NCBI RefSeq assembly: GCF_024168825.1
Contig: NZ_JALJWH010000001.1
Span: 3,596,001 to 3,660,000 of the forward strand
Direction: 5' to 3'
From: Paenarthrobacter sp. A20
GTDB taxonomy: Bacteria > Actinomycetota > Actinomycetes > Actinomycetales > Micrococcaceae
DNA: 64,000 nt
A model generated the notes under the pieces. The model had not been told where the DNA came from, ran no database searches, and saw nothing but the letters and a program-made list of their open reading frames with translations. The translations under genes were made by a program, and so were the position numbers. Of the stretch, positions 1 through 8,599 are shown piece after piece (position 1 is the first letter of the stretch; the number at the start of each line of letters is the position of its first letter).

Positions 1-711
1 TTGTTCAGTCAGCGGATCCAGGAACGGCTTTCCACTGGCGTCCGTCTGCGTAGTAGCGTGGCGAACCCACAATCCCGCGTAGCAATCAGCCTGAAGTTCC
101 ACCCGCACCGCACCGGACTGCGGGCCTTGCGGGTCCTGCTGGGCTAGGTCCAAATTTCCAAGGATGTTCTGGATATGGTGCCCGAATTCGTGTGCCACAA
201 CGTACTCCTGTGCCAGGGGGCCACCCGAGGAGCCGAACCGGGTCACCAATTCGTCGAAGAAGCCAGGGTCGAAGTAGGCAGTGGTGTCCGCCGGGCAGTA
301 GAACGGTCCAACGGCGCTGGTGGCCGCACCGCAACCGGTGTTCGTAGCCTCGCTGAAGATCACGGTCTTGGGCCGCGGGTATTGAACGTTATAGTCGGCA
401 AGGTAGCCGGGCCAGAAAGCGTTGAGGCTGTTGACTGTTCCTGTGATCCGGCAGTCCAATCGCTTGTCGGCGTCAGCACCGGTCTGGCACTCCTGGACAC
501 CTCCGGCGCTGCCACCGTCGACGGCGGGTGGCTGGCTCCCGCCACCGGTCAGGTCTCCGAGGACATTGGGATTGACCCCGAGCAGCACCAGCAGAAGCAC
601 CACGATGCCGCCACCAATGCCACCGCCGATTTTGGTCCCGCGGCCCAAACCACCACCGCGTCGGTCTTCTACCTGGGAAGGGTCAAGCTGCGCCCCGTCA
701 TTGAAACTCAT
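1..711 (-). CDS. Neutral zinc metallopeptidase, YpfJ family (3' end cut off by window)
   Basis: Reading leftward from an ATG at 711, the frame is open to the window edge, giving 237 residues without a stop. The N-terminus is short, Gly-rich and cytoplasmic-looking. One membrane segment follows at about residues 30-50 (Gly/Val/Leu-rich), then an extracellular domain with the motif HEFGHH (His174, Glu175, His178) and, downstream, VELQADCYAGLW, whose Glu is the likely third zinc ligand. This layout is that of the YpfJ/neutral zinc metallopeptidase family. The substrate is unknown for most members. It is divergent from the acyl-CoA ligase, with only 61 bp between start codons. The missing part is the C-terminal few dozen residues. 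Confidence 0.9.
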   Translation of the reverse strand, partial: MSFNDGAQLDPSQVEDRRGGGLGRGTKIGGGIGGGIVVLLLVLLGVNPNVLGDLTGGGSQPPAVDGGSAGGVQECQTGADADKRLDCRITGTVNSLNAFWPGYLADYNVQYPRPKTVIFSEATNTGCGAATSAVGPFYCPADTTAYFDPGFFDELVTRFGSSGGPLAQEYVVAHEFGHHIQNILGNLDLAQQDPQGPQSGAVRVELQADCYAGLWVRHATTQTDASGKPFLDPLTEQ

Positions 712-772
712 ACAGTCAGAATAGACGTCACTTTTGGTGCCCGGTGCCGGACACTGCCGTAAAATTGTTTGG

Positions 773-2164
773 ATGCCTTTCCTGGACAAACTTCAGCTCT
801 GGGCCGATCAGCGCCCCCACGACACCGCCGTCGTTGTGGGCAGCAGCCGGCTCACCTGGGCGGGACTCCGTGACGCCGCAGCGACCTTGATCGGCGACGC
901 GGCGGACATGACCGTTCTCGCAGAACCGAACTCCAACCGCTTCATTGAGCGATACGTGGCGGCGGTGGCCGGGGACCGTCGTTGTGCGGTGCTGGACCCG
1001 GAATGGCCGGCGCCCATGATCGACGAAGTAGCGTCGCGCATCGTTGGGCAGGGGGCGGCATCAGATACGGAGCTGGTGGACGGAGATCCCTCCACTACTT
1101 TCCTCATCGGCCTGACCTCCGGCACTACCTCTGTTCCGAAGGCTTTCACCCGCTCCCGCCGCTCCTGGCAGGTGTCGTTCGAGGCGTCCATCGAATTCTT
1201 CGGCCTCTCACAGGATGACCGCACGTTGGCACCGGGTCCCCTTTCCGCCAGCCTCAACCTCTACGCCCTCTCCGAGTGCCTCTACGCGGGTGCTGCTTTC
1301 CATACGCTGGCATCGTTCGACGTCGGAGACGCACATGCCGCCATCAGCCACGACGGCATCACCCGCCTCGTGGTGGCGCCAACGATGCTGCGATTGCTCA
1401 GCGAGCGGGGGTTGGCCGGCGACGTCGATGCATCGGGTATCCGCAGTATCGTGTGCGCCGGCTCCAAACTGGACGCCCGGACGTTGGAGGCCGCCAGGCG
1501 GTGGGCCCCACGCGCGTCTATCTACGAGTACTACGGCGCCTCCGAACTTAGCTTTGTCTCCGGTACCCGGCTGGCCGCCGGTGAACCATTGGACGCCGGG
1601 GGCACCGGCATCGGCTTGCCCTTCCCGGGTGTGGAATTGTGCATTCTCGACGACGCAGGCCAGGCTCTTCCCGATGGCGGGCACGGCAACATCAGTGTCC
1701 GCAGCGGGATGGTCAGCAACGGTTACCTTTGGGGCGACGATGGACAAGCCCTCCGGTGCCTGGACGGGTGGTACACCGTAGGCGACCAAGGATTCCTTGA
1801 GAATGGCGTCCTCCACATTCTTGGCCGCCGTTCCGACATGATCATCACGTCGGGAAAAAACGTCTACCCCCACGAAGTGGAACTGGCACTGGCTTCCGTG
1901 CCCGGCATAGATGTTGCCGTCGCTGCTGGTGCGCCTGACGATATTCGCGGCCAGAAGGTGATTGCCGGCGTCGTGCCTTCCTACGGTGCGGTCACCGCCA
2001 CCCAACTTCGCAGCGGCCTGGACGGGTTACTGGCACGGGACAAACGGCCGTTGCAGTACTACATGTTGTCGGAGCTGCCGATGACGGACCGCGGCAAGGT
2101 CAGCAGGAAGGTCCTCCTTGACTGGGTCAAGAACCACGACCCCAGGGCCCAGCCTCTTGGGTAG
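773..2164 (+). CDS. AMP-dependent acyl-CoA synthetase/ligase
   Basis: This 463-residue adenylate-forming enzyme should activate a carboxylic acid through acyl-AMP to acyl-CoA. The phosphate-binding motif TSGTTSVPKAF, the YYGASE motif, the YTVGDQG motif and the C-terminal hinge GRRSDMIITSGKNVYP are all visible. I start it at the ATG at 773; the frame is open a little further upstream, but that part overlaps the promoter space of the divergent peptidase gene. A weak -10-like TAAAAT lies at 760-765, which would make the transcript nearly leaderless. Its end overlaps the thiolase start by 47 bp, so the two are translationally coupled. The pair faces bioYMN. The acid it activates cannot be told from sequence; a role in pimelate or fatty-acid supply for biotin is only a guess from context. 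Confidence 0.85.
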   Translation: MPFLDKLQLWADQRPHDTAVVVGSSRLTWAGLRDAAATLIGDAADMTVLAEPNSNRFIERYVAAVAGDRRCAVLDPEWPAPMIDEVASRIVGQGAASDTELVDGDPSTTFLIGLTSGTTSVPKAFTRSRRSWQVSFEASIEFFGLSQDDRTLAPGPLSASLNLYALSECLYAGAAFHTLASFDVGDAHAAISHDGITRLVVAPTMLRLLSERGLAGDVDASGIRSIVCAGSKLDARTLEAARRWAPRASIYEYYGASELSFVSGTRLAAGEPLDAGGTGIGLPFPGVELCILDDAGQALPDGGHGNISVRSGMVSNGYLWGDDGQALRCLDGWYTVGDQGFLENGVLHILGRRSDMIITSGKNVYPHEVELALASVPGIDVAVAAGAPDDIRGQKVIAGVVPSYGAVTATQLRSGLDGLLARDKRPLQYYMLSELPMTDRGKVSRKVLLDWVKNHDPRAQPLG

Positions 2165-3362
2165 CGACGGCAGCGCAGCCGGGGGAGTAGCTGACGAATC
2201 CCGTCTGCCAGTGATCGTCGCGTCCCTTCGATCACCTATTTGCCGGGCAAACGGCCGTTTGAAGCATCTCCGCGCGCCTGATCTCCTTGCACCGGTATTG
2301 GGGGCGCTGCTGGAATCCCTCGCCGTGGATCCGGCGGAAGTGGACGACGTCATCATGGGGAACGCTGTGGGCGGCGGCGGAAATGTGGCCAGGTACGCCG
2401 CACTCCAGGCCGGGATGCCCCTCTCCGTGCCCGGTCTCACTGTGGACCGGCAATGCGGCTCAGGCCTGGACGCGATCGCTTTGGCATCCAGGCTGGTGGC
2501 AGCCGGCGGAGATCCGCTGTATCTCGCCGGCGGTGTGGAAAGCATCAGCACCGCACCGGCAAGGGCCAACCGGAACGGCGACGGCGAACTGGACTTGTAC
2601 TCCCGTGCCAACTTCGTGCCACCGCAGTTTGGCGATCCGGACATGGGTGTTGCCGCCGAGAATGTGGCCCGCGAATACGGCGTGACGAGACAGCAACAGG
2701 ATGAATACGCGCTCCGCAGCCATCAACGCGCAGTTCGGACTGCCAAAGACGGTAGGTTTGCGGGCGAGATCGTGCCGATCGAAGCCAATGGAACAGTGGT
2801 GGATTCCGACGACGGACCCCGGGCGTCGCTTGCTGCGTCAACCATGGCGAGATTCCCCGCTGCGTTCGTACCCGGCGGCACGGTCACGGCAGCAAACTCA
2901 TGCTTCGACGCGGACGCTGCATCCGCCGTCATCATCACGTCCCTGAAGCGTGCACGCGCCATGGGCGCGACTGACGGCTTGTTGGTGCTCGGCTGCGACA
3001 CCACGGGTGTGGATCCGCAGCTCCTCGGTATCGGCGCCGCACACGCAGCGCACCGTCTCCTGACGAATCAATCCGTGGCCGCCAACAGCGTGGACCTAGT
3101 CGAGTTCAACGAGGCTTTCGCTTCACAGACAATTGCATGCCTGAACCACCTGGGCATCAACCCGGAGAGGGCAAACCTCGAGGGAGGCGCCCTGGCCTTG
3201 GGGCACGGCTTCGGCGCATCCGGGGCTGTCCTGGTGACCCGGTTGCTTGCCCAGGCACGCAGCCGCTACGCCAGGCAGGGCGACAGCCCCCTGGCGTTGG
3301 CGATGATCAGCATTGCCGGTGGCATGGGAACCGCGGCGCTGATGCAGTACTCGCGGCTCTAG
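2118..3362 (+). CDS. Thiolase-family protein with the C-terminal catalytic Cys replaced by Ser
   Basis: The 414-residue protein matches degradative/biosynthetic thiolases (acetyl-CoA acyltransferases). The nucleophile is Cys113 in DRQCGSGLD. VEFNEAFA and the histidine motif ALGHGFGASG are present, although the usual GHP is GHG. The C-terminal block that normally reads CxGGGxG here reads SIAGGMG, with Ser398 (AGC codon) where the proton-shuttling Cys is expected. It starts with TTG inside the ligase gene, so the first 25-30 residues are a poorly supported extension. Its stop shares the CTAG palindrome at 3359-3362 with the stop of bioN on the other strand. It may be a thiolase with altered chemistry, such as condensation or hydrolysis. 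Confidence 0.85.
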   Translation: MTGSRTTTPGPSLLGSDGSAAGGVADESRLPVIVASLRSPICRANGRLKHLRAPDLLAPVLGALLESLAVDPAEVDDVIMGNAVGGGGNVARYAALQAGMPLSVPGLTVDRQCGSGLDAIALASRLVAAGGDPLYLAGGVESISTAPARANRNGDGELDLYSRANFVPPQFGDPDMGVAAENVAREYGVTRQQQDEYALRSHQRAVRTAKDGRFAGEIVPIEANGTVVDSDDGPRASLAASTMARFPAAFVPGGTVTAANSCFDADAASAVIITSLKRARAMGATDGLLVLGCDTTGVDPQLLGIGAAHAAHRLLTNQSVAANSVDLVEFNEAFASQTIACLNHLGINPERANLEGGALALGHGFGASGAVLVTRLLAQARSRYARQGDSPLALAMISIAGGMGTAALMQYSRL

Positions 3363-3997
3363 TTTCCGGTAGCAGCGTCATCCGGCTCACCCAAACCCCG
3401 TGCAGCCAACGCATCGCCGGTCTGCCTGGCGTATGCCACGGTAGTGATGAAGACCGGCAGGATGAGCGCCCTGGGATTGCGCTCCAGTCCCCGCGCACGA
3501 GCTGAGTCCCTCACGTCTGAAAAGGCGCCGGCTATGAAGGGAATGCTCCTGAGCATCACTGCGATGGTCAAGGCAAAGCGTTCAGGGTCGGCACCAAAAC
3601 GGCGGAATGGCTTGGCAAGGGCAGCCACTCCGTCCAGCAGGTCCTGCACCGGAGTAGTGGCCGTCAGCACTGAGGCCGCCACAACGCACACCAGCACGTT
3701 CAGAACGATGCGCGCAGCCGTGGGACCGCCGAGTTGCCACCACTGGAAGAGCCCGATGATAAGCACGATGGGCGCCACCAGCCAGATGGCCCTGACCAAC
3801 CTTCGCGGGCCTGCGCCGGTCAGCAGGAACAAGCCGCACATGACGGCGAAGACCAGCAGGGAGATGATCCAGTCCACTATCAGGAAGGATGCCGCTCCAC
3901 AGGCGGCCACCACGACGAATTTCAGCCAGAGGGGAGTGCGGTGGACGATCGAGTCTCCGGGGACATAATTGGCGATCAGGAAGCCATGGCCCCTCAC
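3359..3997 (-). CDS. bioN: Biotin ECF transporter transmembrane (T) component BioN
   Basis: This 212-residue integral membrane protein is the energy-coupling T component of the biotin ECF transporter. It links the ATPase BioM to the binding protein BioY. Several hydrophobic helices occupy the N-terminal two thirds. The C-terminal cytoplasmic part carries two Ala-Arg-Gly motifs (in SARARGLE and AARGLGE) that contact the ATPase in this family. I choose a GTG start at 3997, because its GTGA overlaps the bioM stop exactly. A longer frame from 4042 would overlap bioM by 49 bp. It is the last gene of bioY-bioM-bioN. Confidence 0.88.
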   Translation of the reverse strand: MRGHGFLIANYVPGDSIVHRTPLWLKFVVVAACGAASFLIVDWIISLLVFAVMCGLFLLTGAGPRRLVRAIWLVAPIVLIIGLFQWWQLGGPTAARIVLNVLVCVVAASVLTATTPVQDLLDGVAALAKPFRRFGADPERFALTIAVMLRSIPFIAGAFSDVRDSARARGLERNPRALILPVFITTVAYARQTGDALAARGLGEPDDAATGN

Positions 3998-4731
3998 TGG
4001 GGCGCCTTTCCGAGCGGTAGGTCGTCCAACGCAGTTGCGCACAAGGCACGGTAATGGGCAACGCCGGCTGCCGCGTCGCCGTCGAATACTATGCGTCCTG
4101 ACTCGACCACCAGAACGCGGTCCATATCGAGGGCGAGGTCCAAGTCGTGGGTAGACATAATGACCTGCTGGTCGAGTCCGGCCACGGTTCGCCGCAGGAG
4201 TTCGCGGTTGCGGAGATCCAGCAGCGTGGATGGTTCGTCGAGGACCAATACTTTGGGATTGACGGCCAGGACTGCGGCAAGGGCCAGTAGCTGCCGTTCA
4301 CCACCGGAGAGTTCGTAGATGCTTTGATCGGCCACATGCAGGAGCCCGAAGCGATCCAGGACGGCGTCTGCACGCGCAGCCCGCTCCTTGGAGTTCTTTA
4401 TGGACCGGCGCAGCGAAAGCTCAACGTCTTCCCGCCCGGTGGGCATGACCAACTGGGACAGGGGATCGGTGAAGACGAAACCTACATTGCTTCGGACCCT
4501 GCGGACAGCCGACACTGTGTCATCGCCATCGACCAGGACAGTTCCGCCGCTCGGTTGCACCAAGCCATTCAGGAGCCGCAACAGGGTGGACTTCCCCGAT
4601 CCGTTGGCACCGATGACGCCGATGCGGCGCTCGGGCAGGTCCAGGGAAAAATCGTGCAGCAGGGTTCTGGGCGTCTCGCTGCCATCGACAGCGACGCGCA
4701 CCGAGACCCTGCTGAAACTGATGGAGTTCAT
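3994..4731 (-). CDS. bioM: Biotin ECF transporter ATPase BioM
   Basis: A 245-residue ABC ATPase that powers biotin uptake with BioN and BioY. It shows Walker A GANGSGKST, signature LSGGERQ, Walker B VLVLDEPS and the switch His in MSTHDLDLAL. It sits 18 bp downstream of bioY and overlaps bioN by 4 bp, so the three genes form one operon. The family is the EcfA/CbiO type. The biotin assignment comes from the adjacent bioY. Confidence 0.9.
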   Translation of the reverse strand: MNSISFSRVSVRVAVDGSETPRTLLHDFSLDLPERRIGVIGANGSGKSTLLRLLNGLVQPSGGTVLVDGDDTVSAVRRVRSNVGFVFTDPLSQLVMPTGREDVELSLRRSIKNSKERAARADAVLDRFGLLHVADQSIYELSGGERQLLALAAVLAVNPKVLVLDEPSTLLDLRNRELLRRTVAGLDQQVIMSTHDLDLALDMDRVLVVESGRIVFDGDAAAGVAHYRALCATALDDLPLGKAPQ

Positions 4732-4749
4732 GGAGTGATGGTTCCCGCT

Positions 4750-5367
4750 TTACTTGACCCGACGTACCAGGACATCCGGGAAGGCCTTATGGATCGCCAT
4801 GGCGATGATCACGGCCAGGACGTTCTTAATGATATCGCCGGGGACGAAGGGAAGGTCGGCCAGGAACGCCTTGCTGAAATCCAACCGGGCGTTGACCATC
4901 ATGCCAAGGACGCCGAGTCCGTGGACGATGACTATGCTGCTCACCATGGTCGCAGCAAACAACCATAGGGCACGGAACTTGACTGTCCGGCGGATGACCA
5001 CCGTTGCAAGGTAGCCCGTCGCGGCGGCCGCCAGGGGAAACGCAATGATGTAGCCGGCTGACGGAGTCGCCAGGATGCCCAATCCGCTACGGCCACCGCT
5101 GAAGATGGGCAGCCCCGCCAGGCCCAAAAGCACGTACAACCCGACGGCGGCGAAGCCACGTCCAGCGCCCAGCACCAGTCCGCTCAGCATCACCGTCAAT
5201 GTCACCAGTGTGATGGGCACGCCAAGGGCACCCACAGGAATGCCAGGGACAATCGAGGAGGCCGCCACGAGGGCCGCGAAGACCGCGATGAGCCCGAGGT
5301 CGGTGGCAGTCCAGCGTTTGCGGGAAGTCGGGTTGTGCTGCCCAACGGCAGCGTTGGTCTGGCTCAT
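4750..5367 (-). CDS. bioY: Biotin-specific substrate-binding membrane protein BioY
   Basis: A 205-residue S component of an ECF transporter that binds biotin in the membrane. Six hydrophobic segments are visible, with family hallmarks such as GVPITLVTLTVMLSGLVLG near residue 60 and GRSGLGILATPSAGYI near residue 95. The ATG at 5367 gives the usual family length. The frame runs on to 5499, but that adds a hydrophilic stretch atypical of BioY. It is the first gene of the operon. A perfect 13-bp inverted repeat lies 187 bp upstream and could be an operator. Confidence 0.9.
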   Translation of the reverse strand: MSQTNAAVGQHNPTSRKRWTATDLGLIAVFAALVAASSIVPGIPVGALGVPITLVTLTVMLSGLVLGAGRGFAAVGLYVLLGLAGLPIFSGGRSGLGILATPSAGYIIAFPLAAAATGYLATVVIRRTVKFRALWLFAATMVSSIVIVHGLGVLGMMVNARLDFSKAFLADLPFVPGDIIKNVLAVIIAMAIHKAFPDVLVRRVK

Positions 5368-5553
5368 GACGGGTCCAATCAGGTGCGATGCGATGAATGC
5401 GGAGCTTTCTCCCCCTGTTCTTGAGAATACGGATGCCGCAGGACCGGATTTTTGGAGCCTTTCCACAACGCTGGCGGGTAGTTCTTTGGCGGGTGGCACA
5501 GTTTTACCGTTTTTGGGTCGATGTCAGCCTGCGGCCGGGGTGCCGGTAGACTT

Positions 5554-5566
5554 GAACAGGCTGTTC
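5554..5566. promoter_or_regulatory. Perfect inverted repeat between bioY and the ABC-F gene
   Basis: GAACAG-G-CTGTTC is a perfect 6-bp inverted repeat with a single central base, lying in the 275-bp divergent space between bioY and the ABC-F gene. It could be an operator for either gene. The spacing does not match the actinobacterial LexA box, which has four bases between GAAC and GTTC. I cannot assign a regulator. The rest of this intergenic stretch shows no other clear element. Confidence 0.35.
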
Positions 5567-5642
5567 TCACAGCCACACTCCGCCGCAATTAACGGACCCA
5601 CCGGTCCCCGCGCGCGTTCCCCATTGAAAGGCATCACCCGAA

Positions 5643-7241
5643 TTGATTACCGTCCAGGACCTCGAACTCCGCGCCGGCGCACGCCTGCTCATGGACCAGG
5701 TTAACTTCAGGGTGGACAAAGGGGACAAGATCGGACTCGTCGGCCGCAACGGCGCCGGTAAGACCACCCTCACCCGGGTCCTCGCGGGTGAAGGCCTTCC
5801 GGCCGGGGGTAAAGTGACCCGCAGCGGCGAGATCGGCTACCTGCCGCAGGATCCCCGGACGCCGGACATGGAGCAACTCGCCCGCGACCGCATCCTTTCC
5901 GCACGCGGGTTGGACGTCGTGGTCGGCAAGCTCAAGAAGGCCCACGATGACATGGCCAGCGATGACGCAGCCGTTCAGCGCAAAGCCATGAACCGCTACG
6001 ACCGCCTTGAAGCAGAATTCCTGGCTGGCGGGGGTTACGCTGCCGAGGCTGAAGCCGCCGCAATCTCCTCCAACCTTGCACTGCCGGACCGGCTACTCAA
6101 CCAGCCGCTGAAGACCCTTTCCGGTGGCCAGCGACGGCGTGTGGAACTGGCCCGCATCCTGTACTCCGATGCGGAGACGCTGCTCCTCGACGAACCAACC
6201 AACCACCTTGACGCCGACTCCATCACCTGGCTTCGTGACTTCCTGAAGAACCACCAGGGTGGCTTGATCGTGATCAGCCACGACACCGAACTTCTCGAAG
6301 CGACGGTGAACAAGGTTTACTTGCTGGACGCCAACCGCGCCCAGATCGACTACTACAACATGGACTGGAAGCGCTACGTGCTCCAGCGCGAAACGGACGA
6401 GCGTGCCAGGAAGCGCGAGCGTGCCAACGCCGAAAAGAAGGCCCAGGTCCTGATCGACCAGGCGAACAAGATGCGGGCCAAGGCCACCAAGGCAGTGGCC
6501 GCCCAGAACATGGCCAAGCGTGCTGAACGGCTCCTGAGCGGCCTGGAGGCCGTGCGCGAGAACGACCGCGTGGCCGCGTTGCGCTTCCCGGATCCTTCAC
6601 CCTGCGGCAAGACCCCGCTGACCGCGGAAGGCCTCAGCAAGTCCTACGGCTCGCTGGAAATCTTCACGGATGTGGACCTGGCAATCGACCGTGGCTCCAA
6701 GGTGGTAATCCTCGGCCTTAACGGTGCCGGTAAGACCACGTTGCTGCGCATGCTGGCCGGCGTCGACAAGCCCGATACCGGGGACATCATCCCCGGTCAT
6801 GGCCTCAAGGTGGGCTACTACGCCCAGGAGCATGAGACCCTTGACGTCGACCGCACGGTCCTGGAGAACATGCGTTCCTCTGCGCCGGACATGAAAGATG
6901 CGGAGGTCCGGGGAATCCTTGGCTCATTCCTGTTCTCCGGTGACGACGTCGACAAGCCTGCAGGCGTCCTCTCCGGCGGCGAGAAGACCCGTTTGGCCCT
7001 AGCCACCATCGTGGCCTCCAGCGCGAACGTCCTGCTCCTTGATGAGCCCACCAACAACCTGGACCCCGCCAGCCGCGCGGAAATCCTGGGTGCCCTCAAG
7101 AACTACAGCGGCGCCGTCGTCATGGTCAGCCACGACGAAGGTGCTGTGTCAGCGCTGAACCCGGAGCGCGTTGTACTGCTCCCGGACGGCGTGGAGGACC
7201 ACTGGAACGAAGACTACCTGGACCTGATCACGCTGGCGTAA
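5643..7241 (+). CDS. ABC-F family ATPase (ribosome-associated)
   Basis: This 532-residue soluble protein has two ABC cassettes and no membrane domain, typical of ABC-F proteins that act on the ribosome. The first cassette has GRNGAGKTT, LSGGQRRRVELARIL and LLLDEPTNHLD. The second has GLNGAGKTT, LSGGEKTRLALA and LLLDEPTNNLD. Between them, about residues 240-310, is a Lys/Arg/Glu-rich linker, the position of the P-site tRNA interaction motif in this family. The start is TTG (followed by ITVQDLEL). The best match by layout is the Ettl/Uup-like actinobacterial housekeeping group rather than a drug-specific resistance protein. It is transcribed away from bioY. Confidence 0.9.
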   Translation: MITVQDLELRAGARLLMDQVNFRVDKGDKIGLVGRNGAGKTTLTRVLAGEGLPAGGKVTRSGEIGYLPQDPRTPDMEQLARDRILSARGLDVVVGKLKKAHDDMASDDAAVQRKAMNRYDRLEAEFLAGGGYAAEAEAAAISSNLALPDRLLNQPLKTLSGGQRRRVELARILYSDAETLLLDEPTNHLDADSITWLRDFLKNHQGGLIVISHDTELLEATVNKVYLLDANRAQIDYYNMDWKRYVLQRETDERARKRERANAEKKAQVLIDQANKMRAKATKAVAAQNMAKRAERLLSGLEAVRENDRVAALRFPDPSPCGKTPLTAEGLSKSYGSLEIFTDVDLAIDRGSKVVILGLNGAGKTTLLRMLAGVDKPDTGDIIPGHGLKVGYYAQEHETLDVDRTVLENMRSSAPDMKDAEVRGILGSFLFSGDDVDKPAGVLSGGEKTRLALATIVASSANVLLLDEPTNNLDPASRAEILGALKNYSGAVVMVSHDEGAVSALNPERVVLLPDGVEDHWNEDYLDLITLA

Positions 7242-7263
7242 GCCTGGGGCGGGCCGCCAGCGG

Positions 7264-7749
7264 CTATCGGACCTGGAGTTCTTCAGCGTTGGTGATAGCC
7301 CTTAGTTCTTCGTAACTGATGGAGAACATGGAGTTGTGGTCTCCGGCTCCGGCCCAGAGGACAGGGTGTTCCTGGAGCGACGTGTCCAGGATGGTCCGGA
7401 GTTTCCGGGGGTGGCCAACTGGCGCTACTCCTCCTACTTCCTGGCCCGTGTGCTCCAGGACTAAATCCGGCTTCGCCCGGCGAATTCTGCCGGAACCCAG
7501 TTGATTTGCCACCAACGATGTATCTACCCTGGCAGCGCCGCTTGCAAGGATGAGCAGTGGTCCGCCGTCGAGCTCGAAGATCAGGCTGTTGGTGATTGCC
7601 GCCACCCCGCACCCCAGGACTGTCGCAGCGGCGGCCGCCGTCGGAACTTTGTCCGCGAAAATCCGAACCGTGTCCTGAGCGCCGGCTGCCGTCAAAGCGG
7701 ACCTTACATTGGCGACGGGATCAGGTCTCGTATCAGTAGCCTTGGGCAT
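7264..7749 (-). CDS. YbaK/aminoacyl-tRNA deacylase-like protein
   Basis: A 161-residue YbaK/ProX-domain protein. This family hydrolyses mischarged aminoacyl-tRNAs such as Cys-tRNA(Pro) or Ala-tRNA(Pro). Visible family features include an AAAAAT helix near residue 40, LIFELDGGPLLILASG and, near residue 110, GGVAPVGHP, the conserved G-x-x-x-P-x-G-x-x segment of the fold. I start at the ATG at 7749, which overlaps the SURF1 stop by 17 bp. The longer frame from 7830 lies wholly inside SURF1. Only 22 bp separate its end from the convergent ABC-F gene. Confidence 0.85.
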   Translation of the reverse strand: MPKATDTRPDPVANVRSALTAAGAQDTVRIFADKVPTAAAAATVLGCGVAAITNSLIFELDGGPLLILASGAARVDTSLVANQLGSGRIRRAKPDLVLEHTGQEVGGVAPVGHPRKLRTILDTSLQEHPVLWAGAGDHNSMFSISYEELRAITNAEELQVR

Positions 7750-8599
7750 CCAGGATTGCGTCTTCCTCTTCTTCGGACGTGGCGCGCTTGTTCTTCCGCG
7801 GAGCAGGGGTGCGCTTCTTCGGCGTACCACCGGCGGCTATTATCTGCTCGTCCTCTTCGTCTTCGGCGTCAATAGCCGCATTGCGGGCCTGTTGCCGTGC
7901 GGCATAACCGAAACCGATGAACATCAGGACGCCGAAGGCGAACCATTGCAGGGAATAGGAGAGGTGCGTTCCCTCCTCGGTGGCCGGCTTGGGGAACGGC
8001 GTTGGCATCGGCTGCACGGCTGGATCTTCACTGGCGAGTTGCCCGTACGCACCAGTGGCTATGGGGTAGGGAAGTTCGCTGGAGAAACTCGCCAAGTCGA
8101 TCGAAGCGAGCTGCCCGTCTACTGCGCCGCGGTCCAACTTGGGTTCGGCGGGCTTGAGCCGGGCTATCACCGTGACCTCGCCCGAAGGGGGTGCCGGAAC
8201 GACGTCGGGACGGCCGGGAGTGTTGTTGCCAATCGGCAGCCACCCGCGGTCAATCACCACTGCTTCGCCTGTGGTCAGGCGGAAGGGAACCACGACGTCG
8301 TAGCCTGGCTGCCCGTTCAACGGCCGGTTACGCACAACCCGCTGGCCATCGAGGTCGTAGCTGCCACGGAGCTGAACCTGCGTCCATTCCCGTTCAGGAT
8401 CCAGGGTGTCGAACTGGTTCTTGATCTCTGCGTAGGGGATGGGAGTGGCGGAGTAATTGCTGACCACGCGATTGATTTCTGCCAGCGTTTCGGCCCTGCG
8501 GTCCATCTGCCAGCGGCCCAGAAACACGCATGCCGTAGCGAAGATGACAGCCAGAACGAAGTACCCCAGCCATTTGCTGGAGAAGAGGAAACGGTACAT
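7733..8599 (-). CDS. SURF1-family cytochrome oxidase assembly protein
   Basis: A 288-residue protein with the SURF1 layout: a membrane helix at residues 10-28, an extracytoplasmic domain with VVRNRPLNGQPGYDVVVPF and AVVIDRGWLP, and a second helix at about 218-236 following YSLQWFAFG. SURF1 proteins help insert heme during assembly of the aa3-type cytochrome c oxidase. The C-terminal tail is unusual in being strongly charged, with acidic runs and a Lys/Arg stretch. Its ATG directly follows the stop of the small gene upstream, so translation is probably coupled. Confidence 0.9.
   Translation of the reverse strand: MYRFLFSSKWLGYFVLAVIFATACVFLGRWQMDRRAETLAEINRVVSNYSATPIPYAEIKNQFDTLDPEREWTQVQLRGSYDLDGQRVVRNRPLNGQPGYDVVVPFRLTTGEAVVIDRGWLPIGNNTPGRPDVVPAPPSGEVTVIARLKPAEPKLDRGAVDGQLASIDLASFSSELPYPIATGAYGQLASEDPAVQPMPTPFPKPATEEGTHLSYSLQWFAFGVLMFIGFGYAARQQARNAAIDAEDEEDEQIIAAGGTPKKRTPAPRKNKRATSEEEEDAILDAQGY

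Noticed and set aside
5554..5566. LexA (SOS) box
   Set aside because: GAAC and GTTC are separated by five bases; the actinobacterial LexA site has four.
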